In this document: piece after piece, positions 11,861 through 25,600 of the stretch | Layout of the letters: every line of letters begins with the position of its first letter | How positions within the stretch are numbered: position 1 is the stretch's first letter | Origin: Hydractinia symbiolongicarpus | Taxonomy: Eukaryota; Cnidaria; Hydrozoa; Anthoathecata; Hydractiniidae | DNA length: 64,000 nucleotides | Assembly: GCF_029227915.1 (NCBI RefSeq) | Contig: NC_079886.1 | Location: forward strand, 25,584,501-25,648,500 | Direction of reading: 5' to 3' | Translations under genes and position numbers: made by a program | The notes under the pieces: model-generated | Database searches by the model: none | Told to the model about the DNA's origin: nothing | Seen by the model: the letters and a program-made list of their open reading frames with translations, nothing else

Positions 11861-14800
11861 AATCGTTTCACTGTTAAAAGCGATGCAATCTAGTAATACC
11901 AGAAAAATATCGCTAAATACATGGTGGTACGGACGCAACCGTTGTAGCTGAAACGGACTCATACCGTTAGAAAGTCAATGAAATGTAGTTTTTGAAACTG
12001 TCTGTATTTCTTCAGCGTGCGATAACGGCTAGGATTGGTCTCACAGTAAAAAATGACTTATTAATTTAAATTTTTAAATAAGGCGCTACCACAGCGTCCA
12101 GTGTAATCGGTGAATTCCAACAATCATGTCAAATTAAAAAGAATGATATTTCTAGGAGTCCAAATGTTTTATTTATTACTTTTATAAGTTTAGATTCCAA
12201 AATCAGTTCAATTAAGTCCCACAGTCAATCGTTTCACTGTTAAAAGCGATGCAACCTAGTAAAATCAGAAAAATATCGCTAAACACATGTTGGTACGAAT
12301 ATCTGACGCAACCGTTGTAACACAAACGGACTGATACCGTTAGAAAGGCAATGAAATGTAAGTTTTGAAACTGTCTCAATTTCTTTGGCGTGCGATAGCG
12401 GCTGGGATTAGTCCCACAGTAAAAAATGACTTATATATCTACATTTTTAAATGAAGCGATACCACAGCGCCCAGTGTAATCGCTAAGTTCCGTCAATCAT
12501 GCCAATTTAAGAAGAATGTTATTGCATGGAGTCCAATTGTCTCAATTATCACATTTATAAAGTTAAAGTCCAAAATGAGTTCACGTATGTCCCACAGTCA
12601 ATCGTTTCACTGTTAAAAGTGATGCAACCTAGTAATATCAGAAATATATTGCTAAATACATGTTGGCACGAATATGTGACGCAACCGTTGTAACTGAAAC
12701 GGACTGATACCGTTAGAAAGTCAATGAAAAGTAGTTTTTGAAGCTGTCTCTATTTCTTCAGCGTGCGTTAACGGCTAGGATTGGTCCTACAGTAAAAAAT
12801 GACTTCTTTATCTGCATTTTTATATGAAGCGCTGCCACAGCGCCCAGTGTAATCGCTGAGTTCTAGGAATCATGTCAAATTCAGAACATTGTTATTTCTT
12901 GGAGTCCAATTGTCTCATTTATCACACTTATAAAGTTAAAGTCCAAAATCAGTTCAATTAAGTCCCACAGTCAATCGTTTCACTGTTAAAAGCGATACAA
13001 CCTAGTAATATCAGAAAAATATCGCTAAACACATGTTGGTACGAATATGTGACGCAACCGTTGTAACAGAAACGGACTGATACCGTTAGAAAGTCAATGA
13101 AAAGTAGTTTTTGAAACTGTCTCAATTTCTTCAGCGTGCGATAACGGCTAGGATTGGTCCCACAGTAAAAAATGACTAGTATATCTACATTTTTAAATGA
13201 AGCGCTACCACAGCGCCCAGTGTAATCGCTGAGTACCGGCAATCATTCCAATTTAAGAAGAATGTTATTTCATGGAGTACAATTTTCTCATTCATCACGT
13301 TTGTAAGGTCACAGTCCAAAATCACTTCAATTAAGTCCGACAGTCAATCGTTTCACTGTTAAAAGCGATGCAACCTAGTAATATCAGAAAAATATCGCTA
13401 AATACATGTTGGTACGAAAATGTGACCCAACTGTTGTAACTCAAAAGGACTGACACCGTTAGAAAGTCAATAAAATGGAGTTTTTGAAACTGTCTCTATT
13501 TCTTCAGCGTGCGATAACGGCTAGGATTGGTCCTACAGTAAAAAAGGACTTATTTATCTGCATTTTTATATGAAGCGCTGCCACAGCGCCCAGTGTAATC
13601 GCTGAGTTCTAGCAATCATGTCAAATTCAGAACATTGTTATTTCTTGGAGTCCAATAGTCTCATTAATCACACTTATAAAGTTAAAGTCCAAAATCAGTT
13701 CGATTAAGTCCCACAGTCAATCGTTTCACTGTTAAAAGCGATGCAATCTAGTAATACCAGAAAAATATCGCTAAATACATGGTGGTACGGACGCAACCGT
13801 TGTAGCTGAAACGGACTCATACCGTTAGAAAGTCAATGAAATGTAGTTTTTGAAACTGTCTGTATTTCTTCAGCGTGCGATAACGGCTAGGATTGGTCTC
13901 ACAGTAAAAAATGACTTATTAATTTAAATTTTTAAATAAGGCGCTACCACAGCGTCCAGTGTAATCGGTGAATTCCAACAATCATGTCAAATTAAAAAGA
14001 ATGTTATTTCTAGGAGTCCAAATGTGTCATTTATTACTTTTATAAGTTTAGATTCCAAAATCAGTTTAATTAAGTCCCACAGTCAATCGTTTCACTGTTA
14101 AAAGCGATGCAACCTAGTAAAATCAGAAAAATATCGCTAAACACATGTTGGTACGAATATCTGACGCAACCGTTGTAACACAAACGGACTGATACCGTTA
14201 TAAAGGCAATGAAATGTAAGTTTTGAAACTGTCTCAATTTCTTTGGCGTGCGATAGCGGCTGGGATTAGTCCCACAGTAAAAAATGACTTATATATCTAC
14301 ATTTTTAAATGAAGCGATACCACAGCGCCCAGTGTAATCGCTAAGTTCCGTCAATCATGCCAATTTAAGAAGAATGTTATTGCATGGAGTCCAATTGTCT
14401 CAATTATCACATTTATAAAGTTAAAGTCCAAAATGAGTTCAAGTATGTCCCACAGTCAATCGTTTCACTGTTAAAAGTGATGCAACCTAGTAATATCAGA
14501 AATATATTGCTAAATACATGTTGGCACGAATATGTGACGCAACCGTTGTAACTGAAACGGACTGATACCGTTAGAAAGTCAATGAAAAGTAGTTTTTGAA
14601 GCTGTCTCTATTTCTTCAGCGTGCGTTAACGGCTAGGATTGGTCCTACAGTAAAAAATGACTTTTTTATCTGCATTTTTATATGAAGCGCTGCCACAGCG
14701 CCCAGTGTAATCGCTGAGTTCTAGCAATCATGTCAAATTCAGAACATTGTTATTTCTTGGAGTCCAATTGACTCATTTATCACACTTATAAAGTTAAAGT

Positions 14801-15576
14801 CCAAAATCAGTTCAATTAAGTCCCACAGTCAATCGTTTCACTGTTAAAAGCGATACAACCTAGTAATATCAGAAAAATATCGCTAAACACATGTTGGTAC
14901 GAATATGTGACGCAACCGTTGTAACAGAAACGGACTGATACCGTTAGAAAGTCAATGAAAAGTAGTTTTTGAAACTGTCTCAATTTCTTCAGCGTGCGAT
15001 AACGGCTAGGATTAGTCCCACAGTAAAAAATGACTAGTATATCTACATTTTTAAATGAAGCGCTACCACAGCGCCCAGTGTAATCGCTGAGTACCGGCAA
15101 TCATTCCAATTTAAGAAGAATGATATTTCATGGAGTACAATTTTCTCATTCATCACATTTGTAAGGTCACAGTCCAAAATCACTTCAGATAAGTCCGACA
15201 ATCAATCGTTTCACTGTTAAAAGCGATGCAACCTAGTAATATCAGAAAAATATCGCTAAATACATGTTGGTACGAAAATGTGACCCAACTGTTGTAACTC
15301 AAAAGGACTGACACCGTTAGAAAGTCAATGAAATGTAGTTTTTGAAAATGTCTCAACTTGTTCGGCATGCGATAGCGGCCAGGATTGGTACCACAGTAAT
15401 AAATGACTTATATGTCTACATTTTTAAATGAAGCGCTACCACAGCGCCCAGTTTTACCGCTGAGATCCGGCAATCATGCCAATTTAAGAAAAATAATATT
15501 TCATGGAGTCCAATTGTCTTATTCATCACATTTGTAATATCACAGTCCAAAATCAGTTCAATTAAGTCCCACAGTC
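11861..15576. repeat. Five-monomer higher-order repeat, two copies of 1858 bp
   Basis: Unit 1 runs 11861-13718 and unit 2 runs 13719-15576. Each begins with a 366 bp monomer bearing ATGGTGGTACGGACG, followed by a monomer with AATCAGAAAA, ATCTGACGC and CACAAACGG. The monomers at 12600/14458 and 12973/14831 match closely. The fifth monomers (13346/15204) match only in the first half and then diverge, so at least one exchange point lies inside a monomer. The second unit overlaps the start of the 2982 bp unit. Confidence 0.85.
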
Positions 15577-17066
15577 AATCGATTCACTGTTAAAAGCGAT
15601 GCAACCTAGTAATATAAGAAAAATATCGCTAAATACATGTTGGTACGAATATGTGACGCAACCGTTGTAACTGAAACGGACTGATACTGTTAGAAAGTCA
15701 ATGAAATGTAGTTTGAGAAACTGTCCCTATTTCTTCAGCGTGCGATAACGGCTAGGATTAGTGCTACAGTAAAAAATGTGTTATTTATCTGCATTTTTAA
15801 TGAAACGCTACCACAGCGCCCAGTGTATTCGCTAAGTTCTAGCATACATGTCAAATTCAGAACATTGTTAATTCTTGGAGTCCAATTGTCCCAATTATCA
15901 CATTTATAAAGTTAAAATCCAAAATCAGTTCAAGTAAGTCCCACAGTCAATCGTTTCACTGTTAAAAGCGATGCAACCTAGTAATATCAGAAAAATATCG
16001 CTAAATACATGTTGGTACGAAAATATGACCCAACTGTTGTAACTCAAACGGGCTCACACCGTTAGAAAGTCAATGGAATGTATTTTTTGACACTGTCTCA
16101 ATTTCTTCAGCGTGCGATAACGCCTAGGATTGGACCCACAGTAAAAAGTGACTTATTTATCTACATTATTAAATGAAGCGATACCACAGCGCCCAGTGTA
16201 ATCGCTAAGTTCCGTCAATCATGCCAATTTAAGAAGAATGTTATTGCATGGAGTCCAATTGTCTCAATTATCACATTTATAAAGTTAAAGTCCAAAATGA
16301 GTTCAAGTATGTCCCACAGTCAATCGTTTCACTGTTAAAAGCGATGCAACCTAGTAATATCAGAAAAATATCGCTAAATACATGTTGGTACGAATATGTG
16401 ACGCAACCGTTGTAACTGAAACGGACTGATACTGTTAGAAAGTCAATGAAATGTAGTTTGAGAAACTGTCCCTATTTCTTCAGCGTGCGATAACGGCTAG
16501 GATTAGTGCTACAGTAAAAAATGTGTTATTTATCTGCATTTTTAATGAAACGCTACCACAGCGCCCAGTGTATTCGCTAAGTTCTAGCATACATGTCAAA
16601 TTCAGAACATTGTTAATTCTTGGAGTCCAATTGTCCCAATTATCACATTTATAAAGTTAAAATCCAAAATCAGTTCAAGTAAGTCCCACAGTCAATCGTT
16701 TCACTGTTAAAAGCGATGCAACCTAGTAATATCAGAAAAATATCGCTAAATACATGTTGGTACGAATATGTGACGCAACCGTTGTAACAGAAACGGAGTG
16801 ATACTGTTAGAAATTCAATTAAATGTAGTTTTTGAAACTGTCTCAATTTCTTCGGCGTGCGTCAACGGCTAGGATTGGTCCCACAGTAAAAAATGACTTA
16901 TTAATTTAAATTTTTAAATAAGGCGCTACCACAGCGTCCAATGTAATCGGTGAATTCCAACAATCATGTCAAATTAAAATGAATGTCTTTTCTAGGAGTC
17001 CAAATGTGTCATTCATTACTTTTATAAGTTCAGATTCCAAAATCAGTTCAATTAAGTCCCACAGTC
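14085..17066. repeat. Eight-monomer higher-order repeat, copy 1 (2982 bp)
   Basis: Monomers start at 14085, 14458, 14831, 15204, 15577, 15949, 16322 and 16694, with steps 373, 373, 373, 373, 372, 373, 372 and 373. The following eight monomers repeat the same order and the same step pattern. Rare shared marks include CCGTTATAAAGGC, CAATCGATTCACTG, a TTTGAGAAACTGTCCC monomer that occurs twice per unit, and GGAGTGATACTG. Confidence 0.9.
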
Positions 17067-20048
17067 AATCGTTTCACTGTTAAAAGCGATGCAACCTAGT
17101 AAAATCAGAAAAATATCGCTAAACACATGTTGGTACGAATATCTGACGCAACCGTTGTAACACAAACGGACTGATACCGTTATAAAGGCAATGAAATGTA
17201 AGTTTTGAAACTGTCTCAATTTCTTTGGCGTGCGATAGCGGCTGGGATTAGTCCCACAGTAAAAAATGACTTATATATCTACATTTTTAAATGAAGCGAT
17301 ACCACAGCGCCCAGTGTAATCGCTAAGTTCCGTCAATCATGCCAATTTAAGAAGAATGTTATTGCATGGAGTCCAATTGTCTCAATTATCACATTTATAA
17401 AGTTAAAGTCCAAAATGAGTTCAAGTATGTCCCACAGTCAATCGTTTCACTGTTAAAAGTGATGCAACCTAGTAATATCAGAAATATATTGCTAAATACA
17501 TGTTGGCACGAATATGTGACGCAACCGTTGTAACTGAAACGGACTGATACCGTTAGAAAGTCAATGAAAAGTAGTTTTTGAAGCTGTCTCTATTTCTTCA
17601 GCGTGCGTTAACGGCTAGGATTGGTCCTACAGTAAAAAATGACTTTTTTATCTGCATTTTTATATGAAGCGCTGCCACAGCGCCCAGTGTAATCGCTGAG
17701 TTCTAGCAATCATGTCAAATTCAGAACATTGTTATTTCTTGGAGTCCAATTGACTCATTTATCACACTTATAAAGTTAAAGTCCAAAATCAGTTCAATTA
17801 AGTCCCACAGTCAATCGTTTCACTGTTAAAAGCGATACAACCTAGTAATATCAGAAAAATATCGCTAAACACATGTTGGTACGAATATGTGACGCAACCG
17901 TTGTAACAGAAACGGACTGATACCGTTAGAAAGTCAATGAAAAGTAGTTTTTGAAACTGTCTCAATTTCTTCAGCGTGCGATAACGGCTAGGATTAGTCC
18001 CACAGTAAAAAATGACTAGTATATCTACATTTTTAAATGAAGCGCTACCACAGCGCCCAGTGTAATCGCTGAGTACCGGCAATCATTCCAATTTAAGAAG
18101 AATGATATTTCATGGAGTACAATTTTCTCATTCATCACATTTGTAAGGTCACAGTCCAAAATCACTTCAGATAAGTCCGACAATCAATCGTTTCACTGTT
18201 AAAAGCGATGCAACCTAGTAATATCAGAAAAATATCGCTAAATACATGTTGGTACGAAAATGTGACCCAACTGTTGTAACTCAAAAGGACTGACACCGTT
18301 AGAAAGTCAATGAAATGTAGTTTTTGAAAATGTCTCAACTTGTTCGGCATGCGATAGCGGCCAGGATTGGTACCACAGTAATAAATGACTTATATGTCTA
18401 CATTTTTAAATGAAGCGCTACCACAGCGCCCAGTTTTACCGCTGAGATCCGGCAATCATGCCAATTTAAGAAAAATAATATTTCATGGAGTCCAATTGTC
18501 TTATTCATCACATTTGTAATATCACAGTCCAAAATCAGTTCAATTAAGTCCCACAGTCAATCGATTCACTGTTAAAAGCGATGCAACCTAGTAATATAAG
18601 AAAAATATCGCTAAATACATGTTGGTACGAATATGTGACGCAACCGTTGTAACTGAAACGGACTGATACTGTTAGAAAGTCAATGAAATGTAGTTTGAGA
18701 AACTGTCCCTATTTCTTCAGCGTGCGATAACGGCTAGGATTAGTGCTACAGTAAAAAATGTGTTATTTATCTGCATTTTTAATGAAACGCTACCACAGCG
18801 CCCAGTGTATTCGCTAAGTTCTAGCATACATGTCAAATTCAGAACATTGTTAATTCTTGGAGTCCAATTGTCCCAATTATCACATTTATAAAGTTAAAAT
18901 CCAAAATCAGTTCAAGTAAGTCCCACAGTCAATCGTTTCACTGTTAAAAGCGATGCAACCTAGTAATATCAGAAAAATATCGCTAAATACATGTTGGTAC
19001 GAAAATATGACCCAACTGTTGTAACTCAAACGGGCTCACACCGTTAGAAAGTCAATGGAATGTATTTTTTGACACTGTCTCAATTTCTTCAGCGTGCGAT
19101 AACGCCTAGGATTGGACCCACAGTAAAAAGTGACTTATTTATCTACATTATTAAATGAAGCGATACCACAGCGCCCAGTGTAATCGCTAAGTTCCGTCAA
19201 TCATGCCAATTTAAGAAGAATGTTATTGCATGGAGTCCAATTGTCTCAATTATCACATTTATAAAGTTAAAGTCCAAAATGAGTTCAAGTATGTCCCACA
19301 GTCAATCGTTTCACTGTTAAAAGCGATGCAACCTAGTAATATCAGAAAAATATCGCTAAATACATGTTGGTACGAATATGTGACGCAACCGTTGTAACTG
19401 AAACGGACTGATACTGTTAGAAAGTCAATGAAATGTAGTTTGAGAAACTGTCCCTATTTCTTCAGCGTGCGATAACGGCTAGGATTAGTGCTACAGTAAA
19501 AAATGTGTTATTTATCTGCATTTTTAATGAAACGCTACCACAGCGCCCAGTGTATTCGCTAAGTTCTAGCATACATGTCAAATTCAGAACATTGTTAATT
19601 CTTGGAGTCCAATTGTCCCAATTATCACATTTATAAAGTTAAAATCCAAAATCAGTTCAAGTAAGTCCCACAGTCAATCGTTTCACTGTTAAAAGCGATG
19701 CAACCTAGTAATATCAGAAAAATATCGCTAAATACATGTTGGTACGAATATGTGACGCAACCGTTGTAACAGAAACGGAGTGATACTGTTAGAAATTCAA
19801 TTAAATGTAGTTTTTGAAACTGTCTCAATTTCTTCGGCGTGCGTCAACGGCTAGGATTGGTCCCACAGTAAAAAATGACTTATTAATTTAAATTTTTAAA
19901 TAAGGCGCTACCACAGCGTCCAATGTAATCGGTGAATTCCAACAATCATGTCAAATTAAAATGAATGTCTTTTCTAGGAGTCCAAATGTGTCATTCATTA
20001 CTTTTATAAGTTCAGATTCCAAAATCAGTTCAATTAAGTCCCACAGTC
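17067..20048. repeat. Eight-monomer higher-order repeat, copy 2 (2982 bp)
   Basis: This copy has exactly the length and step pattern of copy 1, and I noticed almost no base differences in the parts compared. The starts are 17067, 17440, 17813, 18186, 18559, 18931, 19304 and 19676. Such similarity implies a recent duplication. A collapsed or duplicated assembly segment cannot be excluded from sequence alone. Confidence 0.9.
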
Positions 20049-21914
20049 AATCGTTTCACTGTTAAAAGCGATGCAACCTAGTAAAATCAGAAAAATATCG
20101 CTAAACACATGTTGGTACGAATATGTGACGCAACCGTTGTAACAGAAACTGACTGATACCGTTAGAAAGGCAATGAAATGTAGTTTTTGAAACTGTCTCA
20201 ATTTCTTCGGCGTGCGATAGCGGCTGGGATTGGTCCCACAGTAAAAAAAGAACTTTTATATCTACATTTTTAAATGAAGCGCTACCACAGCGCCCAGTTT
20301 TACCGCTGAGTTCCGGCAATCATACCAATTTAAGAAGAATAATATTTCATGGAGTCCAATTGTCTCATTCATCACATTTGTAATATCACTGTCCAAAACC
20401 AGTTCAATTAAGTCCCACAGTCAATCGTTTCACTGTTAAAAGCGATGCAACCTAGTAATATCAGAAAAATATCGCTAAATACATGTTGGTACGAAAATAT
20501 GACCCAACTGTTGTAACTCAAACGGGCTCACACCGTTAGAAAGTCAATGGAATGTATTTTTTGACACTGTCTCAATTTCTTCAGCGTGCGATAACGCCTA
20601 GGATTGGACCCACAGTAAAAAGTGACTTATTTATCTACATTATTAAATGAAGCGATACCACAGCGCCCAGTGTAATCGCTAAGTTCCGTCAATCATGCCA
20701 ATTTAAGAAGAATGTTATTGCATGGAGTCCAATTGTCTCAATTATCACATTTATAAAGTTAAAGTCCAAAATGAGTTCAAGTATGTCCCACAGTCAATCG
20801 TTTCACTGTTAAAAGCGATGCAACCTAGTAATATCAGAAAAATATCGCTAAATACATGTTGGTACGAATATGTGACGCAACCGTTGTAACTGAAACGGAG
20901 TGATACTGTTAGAAAGTCAATGAAATGTAGTTTGAGAAACTGTCCCTATTTCTTCAGCGTGCGATAACGGCTAGGATTAGTGCTACAGTAAAAAATGTGT
21001 TATTTATCTGCATTTTTAATGAAACGCTACCACAGCGCCCAGTGTATTCGCTAAGTTCTAGCATACATGTCAAATTCAGAACATTGTTAATTCTTGGAGT
21101 CCAATTGTCCCAATTATCACATTTATAAAGTTAAAATCCAAAATCAGTTCAAGTAAGTCCCACAGTCAATCGTTTCACTGTTAAAAGCGATGCAACCTAG
21201 TAATATCAGAAAAATATCGCTAAATACATGTTGGTACGAATATGTGACGCAACCGTTGTAACAGAAACGGAGTGATACTGTTAGAAATTCAATTAAATGT
21301 AGTTTTTGAAACTGTCTCAATTTCTTCGGCGTGCGTCAACGGCTAGGATTGGTCCCACAGTAAAAAATGACTTATTAATTTAAATTTTTAAATAAGGCGC
21401 TACCACAGCGTCCAATGTAATCGGTGAATTCCAACAATCATGTCAAATTAAAATGAATGTCTTTTCTAGGAGTCCAAATGTGTCATTCATTACTTTTATA
21501 AGTTCAGATTCGAAAATCAGTTCAATTAAGTCCCACAGTCAATCGTTTCACTGTTAAAAGCGATGCAACCTAGTAATATCAGAACAATATCGCTAAACAC
21601 ATGTTGGTACGAATATGTGACGCAACCGTTGTAACAGAAACTGACTGATACCGTTAGAAAGGCAATGAAATGTAGTTTTTGAAACTGTCTCAATTTCTTC
21701 GGCGTGCGATAGCGGCTGGGATTGGTCCCACAGTAAAAAAAGAACTTATATATCTACATTTTTAAATGAAGCGCTACCACAGCGCCCAGTTTTACCGCTG
21801 AGTTCCGGCAATCATACCAATTTAAGAAGAATAATATTTCATGGAGTCCAATTGTCTCATTCATCACATTTGTAATATCACTGTCCAAAACCAGTTCAAT
21901 TAAGTCCCACAGTC
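18931..21914. repeat. Four-monomer higher-order repeat, two copies of 1492 bp
   Basis: Units are 18931-20422 and 20423-21914. Each ends with a 374 bp monomer (starts 20049 and 21541) having an extra base in GTAAAAAAAGAAC and the marks GAAACTGACTG and AATCATACC. The first three monomers of each unit also equal the 15949-17066 part of the eight-monomer unit. The 4-mer thus arose by re-amplifying part of the 8-mer. Confidence 0.88.
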
Positions 21915-22660
21915 AATCGTTTCACTGTTAAAAGCGATGCAACCTAGTAATATCAGAAAAATATCGCTAAATACATGTTGGTACGAAAATGTGACCCAAC
22001 TGTTGTAACTCAAACGGGCTCACACCGTTAGAAAGTCAATGGAATGTAGTTTTTGACACTGTCTCAATTTCTTCAGCGTGCGATAACGCCTAGGATTGGA
22101 CCCACAGTAAAAAGTGACTTATTTATCTACATTATTAAATGAAGCGATACCACAGCGCCCAGTGTAATCGCTAAGTTCCGTCAATCATGCCAATTTAAGA
22201 AGAATGTTATTGCATGGAGTCCAATTGTCTCAATTATCACATTTATAAAGTTAAAGTCCAAAATGAGTTCAAGTATGTCCCACAGTCAATCGTTTCACTG
22301 TTAAAAGCGGTACAACCTAGTAATATCAGAAAAATATCGCTAAACACATGTTGGTACGAATATGTGACGCAACCGTTGTAACAGAAACGGACTGATACCG
22401 TTAGAAAGTCAATGAAAAGTAGTTTTTGAAACTGTCTCAATTTCTTAAGCGTGCGATAACGGCTAGGATTGGTCCCACAGTAAAAAATGACTAGTATATC
22501 TACATTTTTAAATGAAGCGCTACCACAGCGCCCAGTGTAATCGCTGAGTACCTGCAATCATTCCAATTTAAGAAGAATGTTATTTCATGGAGTCCAATTG
22601 TCTCATTCATCACATTTGTAATATCACAGTGCAAAATCAGTTCAATTAAGTCCCACAATC
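21915..22660. repeat. Two transition monomers
   Basis: Monomers at 21915 and 22288 connect the 1492 bp unit to the next array. The first repeats the beginning of a further 4-mer unit. The second resembles the monomers at 14831 and 17813 (AAAAGTAGTTTTTG and GACTAGTATATC). Confidence 0.85.
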
Positions 22661-25600
22661 AATTGTTTCACTGTTAAAAGCGATGCAACCTCGTAATATC
22701 AGAAAAATATCGCTAAATACTTGTTGGTACGAAAATGTGACCCAAGCGTTGCAACTGAAACGGACTGATACCGTTAGAAAGTCAATGAAATGTAGTTTTT
22801 GAAACTGTCTCAATTTCTTTTGCGTGCGATAGCGGCTGGGATTGGTCCCACAGTAAAAAATGACTTATATATCTACATTTTTAAATGAAGGGCTACCACA
22901 GCGCCCAGTTTTACCGCTGAGTCCTGGCAATCATGCCAATTTAAGAAGAATATTATTTCATGGAGTCCAATTGTCTCATTCATCACATTTGTAATATCAC
23001 AGTGCAAAATCAGTTCAATTAAGTCCCACAGTCAATCGTTTCACTGTTAAAAGCGATGCAACCTAGTAATATCAGAAAAATATCGCTAAATACATGTTGG
23101 TACGAAAATGTGACCCAACTGTTGTAACTCAAACGGGCTCACACCGTTAGAAAGTCAATGGAATGTAGTTTTTGACACTGTCTCAATTTCTTCAGCGTGC
23201 GATAACGCCTAGGATTGGACCCACAGTAAAAATGACTTATTTATCTACATTATTAAATGAAACGATACCACAGCGCCCAGTGTAATCGCTAAGTTCCGTC
23301 AATCATGCCAATTTAAGAAGAATGTTATTGCATGGAGTCCAATTGTCTCAATTATCACATTTATAATATTAAAGTCTAAAATTAGTTCAAGTATGTCCCA
23401 CAGTCAATCGTTTCACTGTTAAAAGCGATGCAACCTAGTAATATCAGAAAAATATCGCTAAATACATGTTTGTACGAATATGTGACGCAACCGTTGTAAC
23501 TGAAACGGACTGATACCGTTAGAAAGTCAATGAAATGTAGTTTTTGAAACTGTCTCACTTTCTTCAGCGTGCGATAACGGCTAGGATTGGTCCCACAGTA
23601 AAAAATGACTAGTATATCTACATTTTTAAATGAAGCGTTACCACAGCGCCCAGTTTTACCGCTGAGTTCCGGCAATCATGCCAATTTAAGAAGAATAATA
23701 TTTCATGGAGTCCAATTGTCTCATTCATCACATTTGTAATATCACAGTCCAAAATCAGTTCAATTAAGTCGCACAGTCAATCGTTTCACTGTTAAAAGCG
23801 ATGCAACCTAGTGATATCAGAAAAAATATCGCTAAGTACATGTTGGTACGAAAATCTGACCAACTGTTGTAACTCAAACGGGCTCACACCGTTAGAAAGT
23901 CAATGGAATGTAGTTTTTGACACTGTCTCAATTTCTTCATCGTGCGATAACGCCTAGGATTGGACCCACAGTAAAAATGACTTATTTTTCTACATTATTA
24001 AATGAAACGATACCACAGCGCCCAGTGTAATCGCTAAGTTCCGTCAATCATGCCAATTTAAGAAGAATGTTATTGCATGGAGTCCAATTTTCTCAATTAT
24101 CACATTTATAATGTTAAAGTCCAAAATTAGTATAAGTATGTCCCACAGTCAATCGTTTCACTGTTAAAAGCGATGCAACATAGTAATATCAGAAAAATAT
24201 CGTTAAATACATGTTTGTACGAATATGTGACGCAACTGTTGCAACTGAAACGGACTGATACCGTTAGAAAGTCAATGAAATGTAGTTTTTGAAACTGTCT
24301 CACTTTCTTCAGCGTGCGATAACGGCTAGGATTGGTCCCACAGTAAAAAATGACTAGTATATCTACATTTTTAAATGAAGTGCTACCACAGCGCCCAGTG
24401 TAATCGCTGAGTACCGGCAATCATTCCAATTTAAGAAGAATGTTATTTCATGGAGTCCAATTGTCTCATTCATCACATTTGTCAAGTCACAGTCCAAAAT
24501 CAGTTCAATTAAGTCCCACAATCAAATGTTTCACTGTTAAAAGCGATGCAACCTCGTAATATCAGAAAAATATCGCTAAATACTTGTTGGTACGAAAATG
24601 TGACCCAAGCGTTGCAACTGAAACGGACTGATACCGTTAGAAAGTCAATGAAATGTAGTTTTTGAAACTGTCTCAATTTCTTTGGCGTGCGATAGTGGCT
24701 GGGATTGGTCCCACAGTAAAAAATAACTTATATATCTACATTTTTAAATGAAGGGCTACCACAGCGCCCAGTTTTACCGCTGAGTTCCGGCAATCATGCC
24801 AATTTAAGAAGAATATTATTTCATGGAGTCGAATTGTCTCATTCATCACATTTGTAATATCACAATCCAAAATCAGTTCAATTAAGTCCCACAGTCAATC
24901 GTTTCACTGTTAAAAGCGATGCAACCTAGTAATATCAGAAAAATATCGCTAAATACATGTTGGTACGAAAATGTGACCCAACTGTTGTAACTCAAACGGG
25001 CTCACACCGTTAGAAAGTCAATGGAATGTAGTTTTTGACACTGTCTCAATTTCTTCAGCGTGCGATAACGCCTAGGATTGGACCCACAGTAAAAATGACT
25101 TATTTATCTACATTATTAAATGAAACGATACCACAGCGCCCAGTGTAATCGCTAAGTTCCGTCAATCATGCCAATTTAAGAAGAATGTTATTGCATGGAG
25201 TCCAATTGTCTCAATTATCACATTTATAATGTTAAAGTCCAAAATTAGTTCAAGTATGTCCCACAGTCAATCGTTTCACTGTTAAAAGCGATGCAACCTA
25301 GTAATATCAGAAAAATATCGCTAAATACATGTTTGTACGAATATGTGACGCAACCGTTGTAACTGAAACGGACTGATACCGTTAGAAAGTCAATGAAATG
25401 TAGTTTTTGAAACTGTCTCACTTTCTTCAGCGTGCGATAACGGCTAGGATTGGTCCCACAGTAAAAAATGACTAGTATATCTGCATTTTTAAATGAAGCG
25501 CTACCACAGCGCCCAGTTTTACCGCTGAGTTCCGGCAATCATGCCAATTTAAGAAGAATAATATTTCATGGAGTCCAATTGTCTCATTCATCACATTTGT

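Noticed and set aside
20480-20545. CENP-B box (in the CTCAAACGGGCT subtype)
   Set aside because: The 3' half AAACGGG matches the CENP-B consensus, but the required TTCG at the 5' half is TGTA here. Most monomers read AAACGGACT, which loses the CGGG core too.
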